This document shows positions 16,652 to 25,475 of a stretch of 64,000 nt of DNA, in pieces. A model generated the notes under the pieces. It did no database searches, was not told where the DNA came from, and saw only the letters and a program-made list of their open reading frames with translations. The DNA lies in assembly GCA_965214695.1 (NCBI GenBank), contig OZ243967.1, positions 434,001-498,000 on the forward strand, given 5' to 3'. Within the stretch, counting starts at the first letter, position 1. The number at the start of each line of letters is the position of its first letter. Both the position numbers and the translations under genes were made by a program. This stretch comes from JAPOXR01 sp965214695 (GTDB lineage Bacteria; Pseudomonadota; Alphaproteobacteria; Rhodobacterales; Rhodobacteraceae).

Positions 16652-17389
16652 ATGTTTGATATTGAAGGAAAACGCGCGCTGGTCACCGGTGCATCCGGTG
16701 GTATTGGCGGGGCAATTTCCCGCGCATTGGTCAGCGCTGGCGCGCAGGTTGCCCTGTCCGGAACCCGGAAAGATCGCCTGCAGGCGCTTGCCGGCGAACT
16801 TGGTCCGGCGGCGGTGCCAATTCCCTGCAACCTTGCCGACCGGGAGGCGGTGGCCGGTTTGCCCGGCCAGGTCGCCGATCAGCTTGGCTCGCTAGACATC
16901 CTGGTGTGCAATGCCGGCATCACCAGGGACAACCTGCTGTTGCGCATGTCGGACGAGGACTGGCAACAGGTTATCGACATAAATCTTTCCTCGGCAATGA
17001 TTCTCAGCAAGCATGCATTGCGCGGGATGATGAAGTCGCGTTGGGGGCGGATTATCTATGTCACGTCGGTTGTCGGGTTTACCGGCAATCCGGGCCAGGC
17101 CAATTATGCCGCCGCCAAGGCGGGCCTGGCCGGATTGGCCAGGTCGCTGGCTGCCGAGATTGCCGCCCGCCAGGTCACCGTAAACCTCGTTGCGCCCGGT
17201 TTCATCGAAACCGACATGACGGCCCGGCTTTCCAAGGCACAGCAGGAATCGATTCTCGGGAAAATCCCGGTTGGCCGCATGGGTGCCGCCGACGACATTG
17301 CCCATGCTGTGCTCTACCTGGCATCGGGCGGGGCCGGCTACGTCACCGGACAGACCCTGCACGTCAATGGCGGCATGGCAATGTATTGA
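16652..17389 (+). CDS. fabG: 3-oxoacyl-ACP reductase
   Basis: NADPH-dependent reductase of the fatty acid elongation cycle (EC 1.1.1.100), a 245-residue short-chain dehydrogenase. The cofactor motif is TGASGGIGGAIS near residue 13. The structural motif CNAGI is near residue 87, and the catalytic triad is Ser139, Tyr152 and Lys156 (NYAAAKAG). The C-terminus APGFIETDMT and GYVTGQTLHVNGGM are typical of FabG. It starts directly after the fabD stop. Confidence 0.97.
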   Translation: MFDIEGKRALVTGASGGIGGAISRALVSAGAQVALSGTRKDRLQALAGELGPAAVPIPCNLADREAVAGLPGQVADQLGSLDILVCNAGITRDNLLLRMSDEDWQQVIDINLSSAMILSKHALRGMMKSRWGRIIYVTSVVGFTGNPGQANYAAAKAGLAGLARSLAAEIAARQVTVNLVAPGFIETDMTARLSKAQQESILGKIPVGRMGAADDIAHAVLYLASGGAGYVTGQTLHVNGGMAMY

Positions 17390-17448
17390 GCCGGGGAGCA
17401 AGGATTGTGGACGCGAGCCACGCCAAGGAGTGAATATTGTCGTTGGAC

Positions 17449-17592
17449 CTCGGGCGCGGGGAGTCGGTAGCGGCCACCGGGTCGTTGTAGGTGTATTCGA
17501 GCGATCGGATCTCGGGCGCGGGGAATCGGTAGCGGCGGCCCCTGATCGTGATCGATCCCGGCCCCTTGAGCCTCGGGCCCGGGGTCGCTGGC
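17449..17592 (+). repeat. Three degenerate direct repeats, about 62-base period, upstream of acpP
   Basis: A 26-base unit beginning CTCGGGCGCGGGG and ending in GGTAGCGGC occurs at 17449 and again at 17511 with a single mismatch. A weaker copy, CTCGGGCCCGGGG followed by TCGCTGGC, starts at 17572. Spacings are 62 and 61 bases. The sequence between the copies is only loosely similar (short GATCG and TTCGAGC matches). The array fills much of the gap between fabG and acpP, and its function is unknown. Confidence 0.7.
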
Positions 17593-17653
17593 AGATCCTG
17601 GTTGGGTCGCCGGTTGCTGTTCGAGCCTGTCCACCTTGGGAGGTCGGGCGATC

Positions 17654-17683
17654 TTGCGAATTTTTTCCGCTCTGTGATATAAG
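17654..17683 (+). promoter_or_regulatory. Promoter for acpP
   Basis: TTGCGA (17654-17659) and TATAAG (17678-17683) are 18 bases apart, about 170 bases before the acpP start. The AT-rich stretch TTTTTTCC lies in the spacer. This is the best sigma-70-like site in the 465-base fabG-acpP gap and would let acpP be expressed more strongly than the upstream fab genes. Confidence 0.5.
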
Positions 17684-17854
17684 CTGCCCTCCAGGGCTGG
17701 AATGGCGATCAGATCCGGTTACGGCTGGTATGTCGGACGTGCCTTTTCCAGGGATAGGGCTGATTGGACCCCTTCCGGGGAAAACAGGTAAATGCATGTC
17801 TTTGGATGTGTTACGGAAACAGCAGGCAAACCCTGCAAGGAATAGGAAACAGGC

Positions 17855-18091
17855 ATGAGTGACATAGCAGATCGGGTCAGGAAAATCGTTGTCGAGCATT
17901 TGGGAGTCGAAGAGGACAAGGTCGTCGAATCGGCATCCTTCATCGGCGATCTGGGTGCCGACAGCCTTGATACCGTTGAACTGGTAATGGCTTTCGAGGA
18001 GGAATTCGGGATCGACATCAAGGATGAAGATGCAGAATCAATCAACTCCTTCGGCGATGCGGTCAAGTTCATTACCAAGGCCACGTCCTGA
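17855..18091 (+). CDS. acpP: Acyl carrier protein
   Basis: Carrier of growing acyl chains in fatty acid synthesis, 78 residues and acidic. The phosphopantetheine attachment site is Ser37 in LGADSLDTVELVMAFEEEFG, the invariant ACP motif. The N-terminal helix VRKIVVEHLG and C-terminal FGDAVKFI helix are as usual. An AGGAAACAGGC sequence precedes the ATG. It lies 465 bases after fabG with its own promoter, as is common. Confidence 0.98.
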   Translation: MSDIADRVRKIVVEHLGVEEDKVVESASFIGDLGADSLDTVELVMAFEEEFGIDIKDEDAESINSFGDAVKFITKATS

Positions 18092-18395
18092 GGCAGTCGG
18101 CGGCTTGCGCCGTAAGGTGCTGAATTCGTTCCGGCACCTGGGCCCGCAAGCCTGATCTGTCAACTGACTACATCGGCAAGAATGGCCGGATTTGACAGGA
18201 CCGGCCACCTGTCCAATGCCTTGCCGGGGAGCCTCATGAACCGGGTGAGAATTCGGCACTCGTGGCCCGGCCACAACTCCTGCCGTCTGGCCTTGGCTGA
18301 CATTCCTGCGTGAACTTGGATCGGGATTGTGATGTAGCAGGAATCCGACCCCGGTATCCGCCGGTTCCCGACGTAACTGATCGGAGTAGATTGCC
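18092..18395. other. No gene seen between acpP and the HisA-like gene
   Basis: About 300 bases with no plausible coding frame, no clear terminator with a T run, and no repeat. A GGAG sequence just before 18396 belongs to the next gene. Confidence 0.5.
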
Positions 18396-19157
18396 GTGAT
18401 CGTCATACCCAGCATGGAAGTCATCGGCGGCAAATGCGTCAGCCTGCGCCGGGGGCGCATGGAAGACCCGATGGTCTGGCATATCGATCCGATCGAAAAG
18501 GGCCGAGAGTTTGCCGCCGGCGGAGCCAGTTGGATGCACCTGACCGACATCGATGCCATTCGCCGGTCCGACATCAACCGCGAACTGGTCATCGACATGA
18601 TCCGTCATGTCGGAATTCCTGTTCAGCTGGCCGGCGGTATCAGGACACTCGACGCCATCCACGAATGGGCCGATTTGGGCGCCGGAAGGATCGTGGTCGG
18701 CACCATTGCCGCATTGCAACCCGACCTTGTTCGTGCAGCGGCCAAGCTGCATCCGGACCAGATCGTGGTCGCCGTCGACGTCTACCAGGGCTCGGTCATG
18801 ATCCATGGCTGGAACGAGCCAAGCGCGATTTCGCCAGAACAGCTGATCAGGGAATACCGCAACACGCCGCTCGCTGCGATCTTGGTTACCGATATCGACT
18901 CCAATATCGAGAACCGGCACAGTTCGCTTTCGCTGCTCAAATCGCTGTCAAAGCTGACCCGGACGCCGGTGATCGCCAGCGGTGTGGTCAGGAATGTCGA
19001 GGACATTCGGCGTCTCAGGCGAATTCGCAATGTCGAGGCGGCCCTGATCGGAACCGCACTCTACAACCGGACAATCGACATCGAGGATGCGTTGACGGCG
19101 GCTCTGCCCCTGGCGCGCCCCCGCGGAATTCCGTCGAGCACTGATGGCCAGGCCTGA
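18396..19157 (+). CDS. HisA-like TIM-barrel protein of unknown function
   Basis: A 253-residue paralogue of HisA (phosphoribosylformimino-AICAR isomerase). Barrel motifs align well: VQLAGGIRT for the first phosphate loop, RIVVGTIA, IVVAVDVYQG containing the second catalytic Asp, VTDIDS, VIASGVVRNVEDI and ALIGTALY. Two key sites differ. The first catalytic position, PAID in HisA, reads PSME here (Asp to Glu), and the TDxxRDGT phosphate motif is replaced by TDIDSNIENRHS. It starts with GTG at 18396 behind a GGAG site. It lies between acpP and fabF, where HisA has no expected role, and the his operon is not in this window. It is unlikely to be the histidine enzyme; the true substrate is unknown. 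Confidence 0.75.
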   Translation: MIVIPSMEVIGGKCVSLRRGRMEDPMVWHIDPIEKGREFAAGGASWMHLTDIDAIRRSDINRELVIDMIRHVGIPVQLAGGIRTLDAIHEWADLGAGRIVVGTIAALQPDLVRAAAKLHPDQIVVAVDVYQGSVMIHGWNEPSAISPEQLIREYRNTPLAAILVTDIDSNIENRHSSLSLLKSLSKLTRTPVIASGVVRNVEDIRRLRRIRNVEAALIGTALYNRTIDIEDALTAALPLARPRGIPSSTDGQA

Positions 19158-19238
19158 CCGGAAGATCTCCCGCGCCTGCCGTGACGTGTTGCCGGCAGTT
19201 CTGCATGCCGGGCATACCAGGATGCTCGGGGTCGGCTA

Positions 19239-20501
19239 ATGCGACGGGTCGTGGTTACCGGTTTGGGTGCGGTCACCCCTCTCGGAAGCGGGATCGAGAC
19301 GACTTGGTCACGGTTGCTGACCGGTCATTCGGCCGCCGCAACCGTAAGTCGCTTCGATGCCTCGCATCTGGCAACCAACTACGCCTGTGAAATCCCGGTC
19401 GGCGACGCAGAGGGATGCTTTGATGCAGGAAGGTGGATGGAGGCCAGGGAGCAGAGAAAAGTTGACGATTTCATCCTCTATGCTGTTGCCGCCGCCGACA
19501 TGGCGGTCAGCGATGCCGGCCTGGATACGGCCCACGGAGGTGCCACCGACAGGATCGGCGTCATTGTCGGTTCGGGGATCGGCGGCCTGGCATCGATCGC
19601 ATCGACGGCGCGACTGTTGCAGGAAAAGGGACCGCGCCGAATCTCGCCGTTCTTCATTCCCGGGGCGCTGATCAACCTGGCATCCGGCCAGATTTCAATC
19701 CGCCACGGCTTCAAGGGCCCCAATCACGCGGTGGCAACCGCCTGCGCCACCGGAGCCCACGCCATCGGCGATGCCGGCCGCATCATCGAGCGCGGTGACG
19801 CCGATGTCATGATCGCCGGCGGCGCCGAGAGCCCGATTTCAGAGATCGGTCTGGCCGGATTCAATGCTTGCAGGGCGCTGTCCACCAAGTGGCGGGAGCA
19901 ACCGGAGCGGGCCAGCAGGCCGTTTGACGTCGACCGCGACGGCTTCGTGATGGGCGAAGGGGCTGGCATTGTGGTGCTGGAGGAAATGGACCATGCGTTG
20001 CGCCGCGGTGCGGAGATCCATGCCGAGTTGACCGGGTACGGGCTATCGGGAGATGCATCGCACATCACCATGCCGGCAGAGGATGGCGAAGGCGGCTTCC
20101 GGGCAATGCGCATGGCCCTGGAATATGCCGGCCGGCCAGCCGCTGATATCGGCTACATAAATGCGCATGGGACATCGACATCGGCCGACACCATCGAATT
20201 GTCGGCCATTTCCCGTCTCCTCGGCCCGTCCCTGGAGAATGTGACGATTTCATCGACCAAGTCGTCCATCGGTCACCTGCTAGGCGCTGCCGGTGCGGTT
20301 GAGGCCATCTTCTGCATCCTGGCCATTCGCGACCAGGTGGCACCGCCCACGATCAACCTTGATCATCCGGCCGTGGACAGCCGCTACGATCTTGCCGCCA
20401 ACCAGGCGAAGCACCGGCAGATCGACCTGGCGCTGTCGAACTCCTTTGGCTTTGGCGGCTCGAATGCATGTCTGGCCTTTGCACGGATGGGAATTGCATG
20501 A
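19239..20501 (+). CDS. fabF: 3-oxoacyl-ACP synthase II
   Basis: Condensing enzyme of fatty acid elongation (EC 2.3.1.179), 420 residues. The catalytic Cys169 lies in VATACATGAHAIGDA. The two His residues are in INAHGTSTSADTIE and SSTKSSIGHLLGAAGAVEA, and the GFGGSNACL loop is at the C-terminus. The Lys of TKSS is also present. It follows the HisA-like gene by 81 bases and overlaps mltG by four bases (ATGA), a fabF-mltG order widely seen in alphaproteobacteria. Confidence 0.97.
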   Translation: MRRVVVTGLGAVTPLGSGIETTWSRLLTGHSAAATVSRFDASHLATNYACEIPVGDAEGCFDAGRWMEAREQRKVDDFILYAVAAADMAVSDAGLDTAHGGATDRIGVIVGSGIGGLASIASTARLLQEKGPRRISPFFIPGALINLASGQISIRHGFKGPNHAVATACATGAHAIGDAGRIIERGDADVMIAGGAESPISEIGLAGFNACRALSTKWREQPERASRPFDVDRDGFVMGEGAGIVVLEEMDHALRRGAEIHAELTGYGLSGDASHITMPAEDGEGGFRAMRMALEYAGRPAADIGYINAHGTSTSADTIELSAISRLLGPSLENVTISSTKSSIGHLLGAAGAVEAIFCILAIRDQVAPPTINLDHPAVDSRYDLAANQAKHRQIDLALSNSFGFGGSNACLAFARMGIA

Positions 20502-21649
20502 TCCGCAGGCTGCTGTTGATCGTCCTGGCGCTGGTGCTGGTGGCGGCCGGTTCCACATATGGCCTGTGGATATATGGTGAACGGCAATTCTACCGCCCCG
20601 GGCCATCCACGGAGGCAAGCTATTTCTCCATTGAACGCGGTGCTTCCTTCAACCGGATCGCTTCGGATCTTGCCGATAGCGGGCTGATTTCCAGCCAGTT
20701 GATCTTTTCCCTCGGCGCAAGGATCAACGGCCAGAACGGGCTGCTGAAATTCGGCAATTACGAGATCCCGCCGCATGCCTCGATGGAGGGGATCCTGGCG
20801 CTGATCACCGATGCATCGGCAGCCACCGACCAGTTCCTTGTGACCTACCGCGTTTCTGCCGAAACCGGGACCACGCTGGTACATGAACGGAGGCCGGGAG
20901 GCGGAGAGATCAGGGAGATCGTCCGTTTCACCGCCGGCGAAGCTCCACCGGCACAATACACCTCGCTCACGGGCTCCGGAGTTCCCTCGGGATGGCGGGT
21001 GGCGGTTCCCGAGGGGCTGACAAGCTGGCAGATCGTCGAGGCGCTGAAGGCGGCAGAGTTCCTGCAGGGCGAACTGGGTGAGGTCCCGCCTGAAGGATCG
21101 CTGGCGCCGGATACCTACGATGTCAAGCGCGGCTCCGGGCGTGACGAACTGGTGCGGCGCATGCTGGAGCGGCAGCAATCCCACCTGGATGCCGAGTGGC
21201 AAAACCGGGCTGCTGATCTGCCGATTTCCACCCCGGAACAGGCGCTTGTCCTGGCCTCGATCATCGAGAAGGAAACCTCGATCGACAGCGAGCGTGAACT
21301 GGTGTCGTCGGTATTCGTGAACCGGTTGAACCGGTCGATGCTGCTGCAAACGGACCCCAGTGTCATCTACGGAATTACCGGCGGCAAGCGGCCATTGGGA
21401 CGCGGGCTGCGCAAGAGCGAGCTTGAGCGCGACGGTCCGTACAACACCTACAAGCAGGCCGGCCTGCCGCCAACGCCCATCGCCAATCCCGGCCGCGATG
21501 CCATCAGGGCGGCATTGAACCCGGCACGATCCGACTACCTTTTTTTTGTCGCTGACGGGCGGGGCGGGCATGCCTTCGCCACATCCTATGACGAACACCG
21601 GAAGAATGTGCGGGCGTGGCGGAAAATCGAGGCGGCTCGCAAGAATTGA
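20498..21649 (+). CDS. mltG: Endolytic peptidoglycan transglycosylase MltG
   Basis: Membrane-anchored lytic transglycosylase thought to cut nascent glycan strands and end their growth. The 383-residue product has one N-terminal transmembrane helix (about residues 5-23). A LysM-like segment follows, and then the YceG domain with the catalytic Glu in ASIIEKET near residue 252. Other signatures are FVNRLNRSMLLQTDPSVIYG and YNTYKQAGLPPTPIANPG. The ATG at 20498 overlaps the fabF stop, which fixes the start. Confidence 0.96.
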   Translation: MIRRLLLIVLALVLVAAGSTYGLWIYGERQFYRPGPSTEASYFSIERGASFNRIASDLADSGLISSQLIFSLGARINGQNGLLKFGNYEIPPHASMEGILALITDASAATDQFLVTYRVSAETGTTLVHERRPGGGEIREIVRFTAGEAPPAQYTSLTGSGVPSGWRVAVPEGLTSWQIVEALKAAEFLQGELGEVPPEGSLAPDTYDVKRGSGRDELVRRMLERQQSHLDAEWQNRAADLPISTPEQALVLASIIEKETSIDSERELVSSVFVNRLNRSMLLQTDPSVIYGITGGKRPLGRGLRKSELERDGPYNTYKQAGLPPTPIANPGRDAIRAALNPARSDYLFFVADGRGGHAFATSYDEHRKNVRAWRKIEAARKN

Positions 21650-21723
21650 ACGCCCTGGCAGCGACATTCTCGACAATCAGGCCGGTGGTTGCAGCGACCG
21701 GGTGATCCGCCAGCCCCCGTCAT

Positions 21724-21809
21724 TGCCCTCAGGCTGGTTGCGTCCACCGGGTGACCAGCAGAGGCTCCCATCCTCCTTGCCCTCAGGCTGGTTGCGTCCG
21801 CCAGGGTGA
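21724..21809 (+). repeat. Pair of direct repeats downstream of mltG
   Basis: A 22-base identical core, TGCCCTCAGGCTGGTTGCGT plus two C residues, occurs at 21724 and 21778. It is followed in both cases by a similar CACCGGGTGA / GCCAGGGTGA end. The period is 54 bases. The repeats sit between mltG and the convergent AsmA-family gene, next to the stop of the latter. Confidence 0.75.
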
Positions 21810-21810
21810 A

Positions 21811-24800
21811 TCAGTTGCCGGAGCCAAGAAAATTCAACAGGCTTTCTCCCACCCGGTCCTTCAACTCCTCGACCAGGGCGTCTTCGACCTGTTCCTCGAC
21901 CTTGCTAATTGCACTTCCTACTTCCTCGGCGATCTTGCGCTCCACGGCCTCTCTTGCCCTGTCCTCGACCTCCGGCAGCCTGCTGAGCAAATCCCGTTCG
22001 ATAATCCCGGCCACGTCAAGACGGACTTTCGGATCTGTCCAGCTTCCCCTGATCGTCAACGGTACCGACCGTTCGGTCTCGGAATTCTCGTCGAGCAGAG
22101 AGGTCAAGACCCGGTAATCTATCGTCCGGGCGCCAAGTCCGATGTGCCCATCACCTGATACCAGCAGGTTTGGTGCCGCGAGGACCAGGTCGTCACCGGT
22201 TGCAACCCCGCCATTGACAGCCATGCTGGCCTCGACCCGGTCAAACTCGGTCTGGCGCCCTTCGCCAAGGCTGCCAAGGTCCAGGTCACGAAGTATTGCC
22301 TCCACGTCCAGGCCCCGGACCCGCCCCGGTCCGAGGCGCATGGCAACCTGACCGGACAGCGAGTTCATGATCTCAACTTCGGAATTGCCCACGCCAAGCA
22401 GGCTGAATTCGAGATCTCCCCGTGCCGCCAGGCGGTGATAGTCGGCCAGCGCTGCCAGAATGCGGCCAATATCGAGATTCTGACCCTGGAGATTTGCCCG
22501 CACCGACAGGCCGCCGCGGCTGTTGACCACGAACTCCCCGCCAACGGACCCGCCAAATATTGACAACTGGTCAATCTCGGTCACTGCGCGTCCGGAATCG
22601 AGGAGGGTGGTGGTCCGAACCGAAGTGGCGTCAACGCCATCCAGCACCAGCTTTCCAAGCGACAACACGATTCGCGCGTCGATCGCCTGCAGCCAATGCA
22701 CGTCAATCAGGTCATCCGACCAGCCGGAGCCGCGGCCATGGCCTGTATCGTCGGTGACCCTGTCGTCGGCGCCGTAGGCGGCAAGATCAAGCGTATCGCC
22801 GACAAGAATTGCGGTCAGACTGGAGCGTTTTCCGGGCTCGAGGACGACATCACCCCTGATCACGTTGTCGCCGAAGCGAAACAACCCTCCGCCCAGGGCA
22901 AGCCTGCCGGTAGCGTCAATCAGAAATTGACCACTGGCGGTGATGCCATTCTCGAGGAGGGCAGGCGCCTTCCTGCCCAACGTGGCAAAAATCGTCGCCG
23001 CATCCCCGATATCTGCCTTCAGGTCGCCCCGCACGGTAAGCGGGGCCAGGCTGGCTTCACCTTCAAGGCTGATCCTGTTATCGCCGAGGGCAGCATGGAG
23101 TGAAACGCCGGTCCCCGACCTGTCGATGAGAGCGCCGAGATCGCTGGCCGAGCCACCGATGGTCAAGGCTTCCCCGTTCAGCATGGCCACGAGTTCAACC
23201 CCGGCCATCCCGTCCGATTCCGGCAACAGCAGGCTGAAACTGACCTTGGTCAGCCTGGCAGGCTCTGGGCCCTCGCCAAGGGCGATCAGGCCATCTTCCA
23301 GCATGAGCAGGCCGGTTTCGGTCAACGAAATCCTTCCCTCCAGCGCCAGTTGGCCGCCGGGCAGACCCGACAGCCCCGGCGCCTCCTGACCCGCCATCGC
23401 CAGGAGCGAGGCCAGGTCGGCAATCCCGGCACGTATCTTTCCGTTGACGGTAAGGGGAGCCAGGCCGACATCGATCTCCAGCCTGGCCCGGTTGCCGGCG
23501 GCGGCAATATCGGCAACGACCGGAACCTTGCCGCCGGCAAGGCCTCCAAAACTGCCACTGGCCTGGAGGTGCCGGCCATTGGCCGGCAACCGGAGTTCGA
23601 ACCCGGTCCGGCCATCGGCATCCGGCAGTCGAAGTCGAAGATCGACATCGGTGAATTGCCGGCGGGTCGTACCCGGCGGGCCGTCATAACCAATCACGAG
23701 ACCGGCAAGTTCTAGCCCATCCTGGTCGGAATAGGCCATGTTGCCACTGATTTGCGCCCGCTCGCCTATCACCTGCCGCAGGTCATCGAGTTCGATTCCC
23801 GACACCGATTCGAGCGCCTCGACATCACCAATCCGCATCTCGAACCGGCCATCTACACCCAGTGGACCCCATCCGGCACTCCCATCGAGTTGGGCCGAAT
23901 TGCCAGCAATAGCAAGATCGAAGGTCAATGGAACCGGTTGACCGCCGGCGATGTCGGCAGCAATGCCAGCAGTGCCGGTAAGAGAGACCTCCTGACCATT
24001 CATCCTGGCGGTGAATGCCAGCGCCGCTGACCCATCGGGGCCGGGAGGATGCATGTCGGCACTGATGCCGGTCACGTCGATGCGGGCATCATCCGCGCCT
24101 GGCCGCAAGGTCATCGTGCCGTCACGAACCAGAACGGTGCCGGCATCGTCGAGTGTAACCTTGCCGGTCAGCGACATCTCCCGGGCGAATGGGTCCGGCA
24201 GTGGCAGCATCTTGATGCCGGCGATTTCCAAGACTGATGACAGGTCGGTGATATCGGCATCAAGGCCGCCATCCATTCGCAGCGGGCCAAACCCGGCCAT
24301 CCCGTCCAGGGCAAACCGGCCACCGGCCACGGTGGCATCGATCCTGACCGGCACGACCTGTCGACCTGCCAGGGCGGCGATATCGCGAATGGTACCGGCG
24401 ACCGAGAAGGCCCTGCCGTTCAATTCTGCCGACATCTCGACATCGGCGATGCCGCGCAAATCCGGAATGGTCAGGCGGAGATTCAGCCCGGACAACTCGA
24501 CGCGGCTGCCTGCTCCGTGATCGACAACGACGATTTGGCCGTCGGAGATAGCCGCTTCCTCAAGGGTGAATGTTCTCGGTTCCGAGCCGGGAAGGCCGGC
24601 CACCGCCACGCCCTCTGCCGAGGCATCGCCGCCGAAATCCCAGTTGTTGCGCCCGTCTTCCGCGATCTCGAACAGGATCTCCGGACCCGTCGCCTCCATT
24701 CCGGTGATGCGCAAGTCACCGCCGAACACCGTCCGGGGATCCACTCCGACTGCGAGCCCCTGGGCCCGGAACATCACCTCCGACCCGGACCACGGTGCGT

Positions 24801-25023
24801 TGGCAATGGCAACCGGACCGGTACGAAATCCCAGTTCGGGCCACAATGTCAGGCGCACCTCGCCTTCGATGCGGACATCCCTCCCGGTGGCCGCCTCCAA
24901 TCGCTGTTCGGCAATTTCGGCATATTGTTCTGCCGGCAGGAAAACCAGCAGGCCGACAACCATCACCACGACAACGACCAGGACCAGGATCAACGCACCA
25001 AGGATCCTGAAGATCAATCCCAT
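21811..25023 (-). CDS. AsmA family protein
   Basis: A 1070-residue envelope protein of the AsmA/TamB-like superfamily, whose members span the periplasm as long beta-rich tubes and are implicated in phospholipid or lipid transport to the outer membrane. A single N-terminal transmembrane helix (about residues 6-28) is followed by the AsmA signature with AATGRDVRIEGEV and PELGFRTGPVAIANAPWS. A long repetitive beta-rich body has recurring L-x-GxAxLAPLTVxG-like units. The C-terminal AsmA_2 part contains SLSGQVAMRLGPGRVRGLDVE and SWTDPKVRLDVAGI. The start is set at the ATG at 25023, directly before the transmembrane helix. It stands alone, convergent with mltG. Confidence 0.92.
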   Translation of the reverse strand: MGLIFRILGALILVLVVVVVMVVGLLVFLPAEQYAEIAEQRLEAATGRDVRIEGEVRLTLWPELGFRTGPVAIANAPWSGSEVMFRAQGLAVGVDPRTVFGGDLRITGMEATGPEILFEIAEDGRNNWDFGGDASAEGVAVAGLPGSEPRTFTLEEAAISDGQIVVVDHGAGSRVELSGLNLRLTIPDLRGIADVEMSAELNGRAFSVAGTIRDIAALAGRQVVPVRIDATVAGGRFALDGMAGFGPLRMDGGLDADITDLSSVLEIAGIKMLPLPDPFAREMSLTGKVTLDDAGTVLVRDGTMTLRPGADDARIDVTGISADMHPPGPDGSAALAFTARMNGQEVSLTGTAGIAADIAGGQPVPLTFDLAIAGNSAQLDGSAGWGPLGVDGRFEMRIGDVEALESVSGIELDDLRQVIGERAQISGNMAYSDQDGLELAGLVIGYDGPPGTTRRQFTDVDLRLRLPDADGRTGFELRLPANGRHLQASGSFGGLAGGKVPVVADIAAAGNRARLEIDVGLAPLTVNGKIRAGIADLASLLAMAGQEAPGLSGLPGGQLALEGRISLTETGLLMLEDGLIALGEGPEPARLTKVSFSLLLPESDGMAGVELVAMLNGEALTIGGSASDLGALIDRSGTGVSLHAALGDNRISLEGEASLAPLTVRGDLKADIGDAATIFATLGRKAPALLENGITASGQFLIDATGRLALGGGLFRFGDNVIRGDVVLEPGKRSSLTAILVGDTLDLAAYGADDRVTDDTGHGRGSGWSDDLIDVHWLQAIDARIVLSLGKLVLDGVDATSVRTTTLLDSGRAVTEIDQLSIFGGSVGGEFVVNSRGGLSVRANLQGQNLDIGRILAALADYHRLAARGDLEFSLLGVGNSEVEIMNSLSGQVAMRLGPGRVRGLDVEAILRDLDLGSLGEGRQTEFDRVEASMAVNGGVATGDDLVLAAPNLLVSGDGHIGLGARTIDYRVLTSLLDENSETERSVPLTIRGSWTDPKVRLDVAGIIERDLLSRLPEVEDRAREAVERKIAEEVGSAISKVEEQVEDALVEELKDRVGESLLNFLGSGN

Positions 25024-25475
25024 GTCCAGACTCCGTAACCGCTTCCGCCCGGTGTCGGCCGCTCCCGACCATGTACATTCTATACCAGTGCAAAGCAAAA
25101 AATGTCCTGCCAGTCGCCCGCCGATGTCGATATCCGCCCGCCTGCCCGCGCCCGCACGGCCGGAGGCTGCGGGGAAATCGCTGTCTGAGAGAATGCGTGC
25201 GCCTGCACGCGCCCGCATGGCCAGAGGTGCCAACAAGCCGGTAGAAGGCGGCTGCGCACCCCCTGCATCTACCTGCGTCCGCACACCCGGAGATTCCAGC
25301 AGACAGTCAGGGCGAAATCGGACGGCCGAACCGGCCAATATCCTGGCCCCGGCATTTGATTGTCGGGCAGCCTCGTGGTGTCACGTCTTCACACATGCAG
25401 AAATGGTGGAGTGTTGAACCCTTCTTTCGATTGTGACAAAATTCGAAAATTCATGGACAAAATTGGCACCGATAG
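25024..25475. other. 452-base divergent intergenic region, no gene
   Basis: This separates the AsmA-family gene (minus) and the DeoR-type regulator (plus). No convincing frame is present. It contains a pair of GC-rich direct repeats at 25140 and 25201, annotated separately. A lower-GC stretch at about 25430-25475 directly before the regulator may hold its promoter. Confidence 0.5.
25140..25231 (+). repeat. GC-rich direct repeats with 61-base spacing
   Basis: A 31-base unit starting GCCTGCCCGCGCCCGCACGG (25140) recurs at 25201 as GCCTGCACGCGCCCGCATGG with a similar CxGAGG end. A much weaker third match starts near 25262, again 61 bases on. Only the unit, not the whole period, is conserved. 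Function is unknown. Confidence 0.6.

Noticed and set aside
17449..17592. CRISPR array
   Set aside because: Repeats are only three, degenerate and GC-rich with about 36-base gaps, and there are no cas genes; a promoter-proximal repeat is the simpler reading.
18396..19157. Calling this gene hisA
   Set aside because: The first catalytic Asp and the TDxxRDGT phosphate motif are both altered and no other his gene is near, so a HisA-like label is safer.
20384..21676. A 430-residue minus-strand frame opposite mltG
   Set aside because: Long antisense frames are expected in this GC range; mltG has catalytic and structural motifs and this frame has none.
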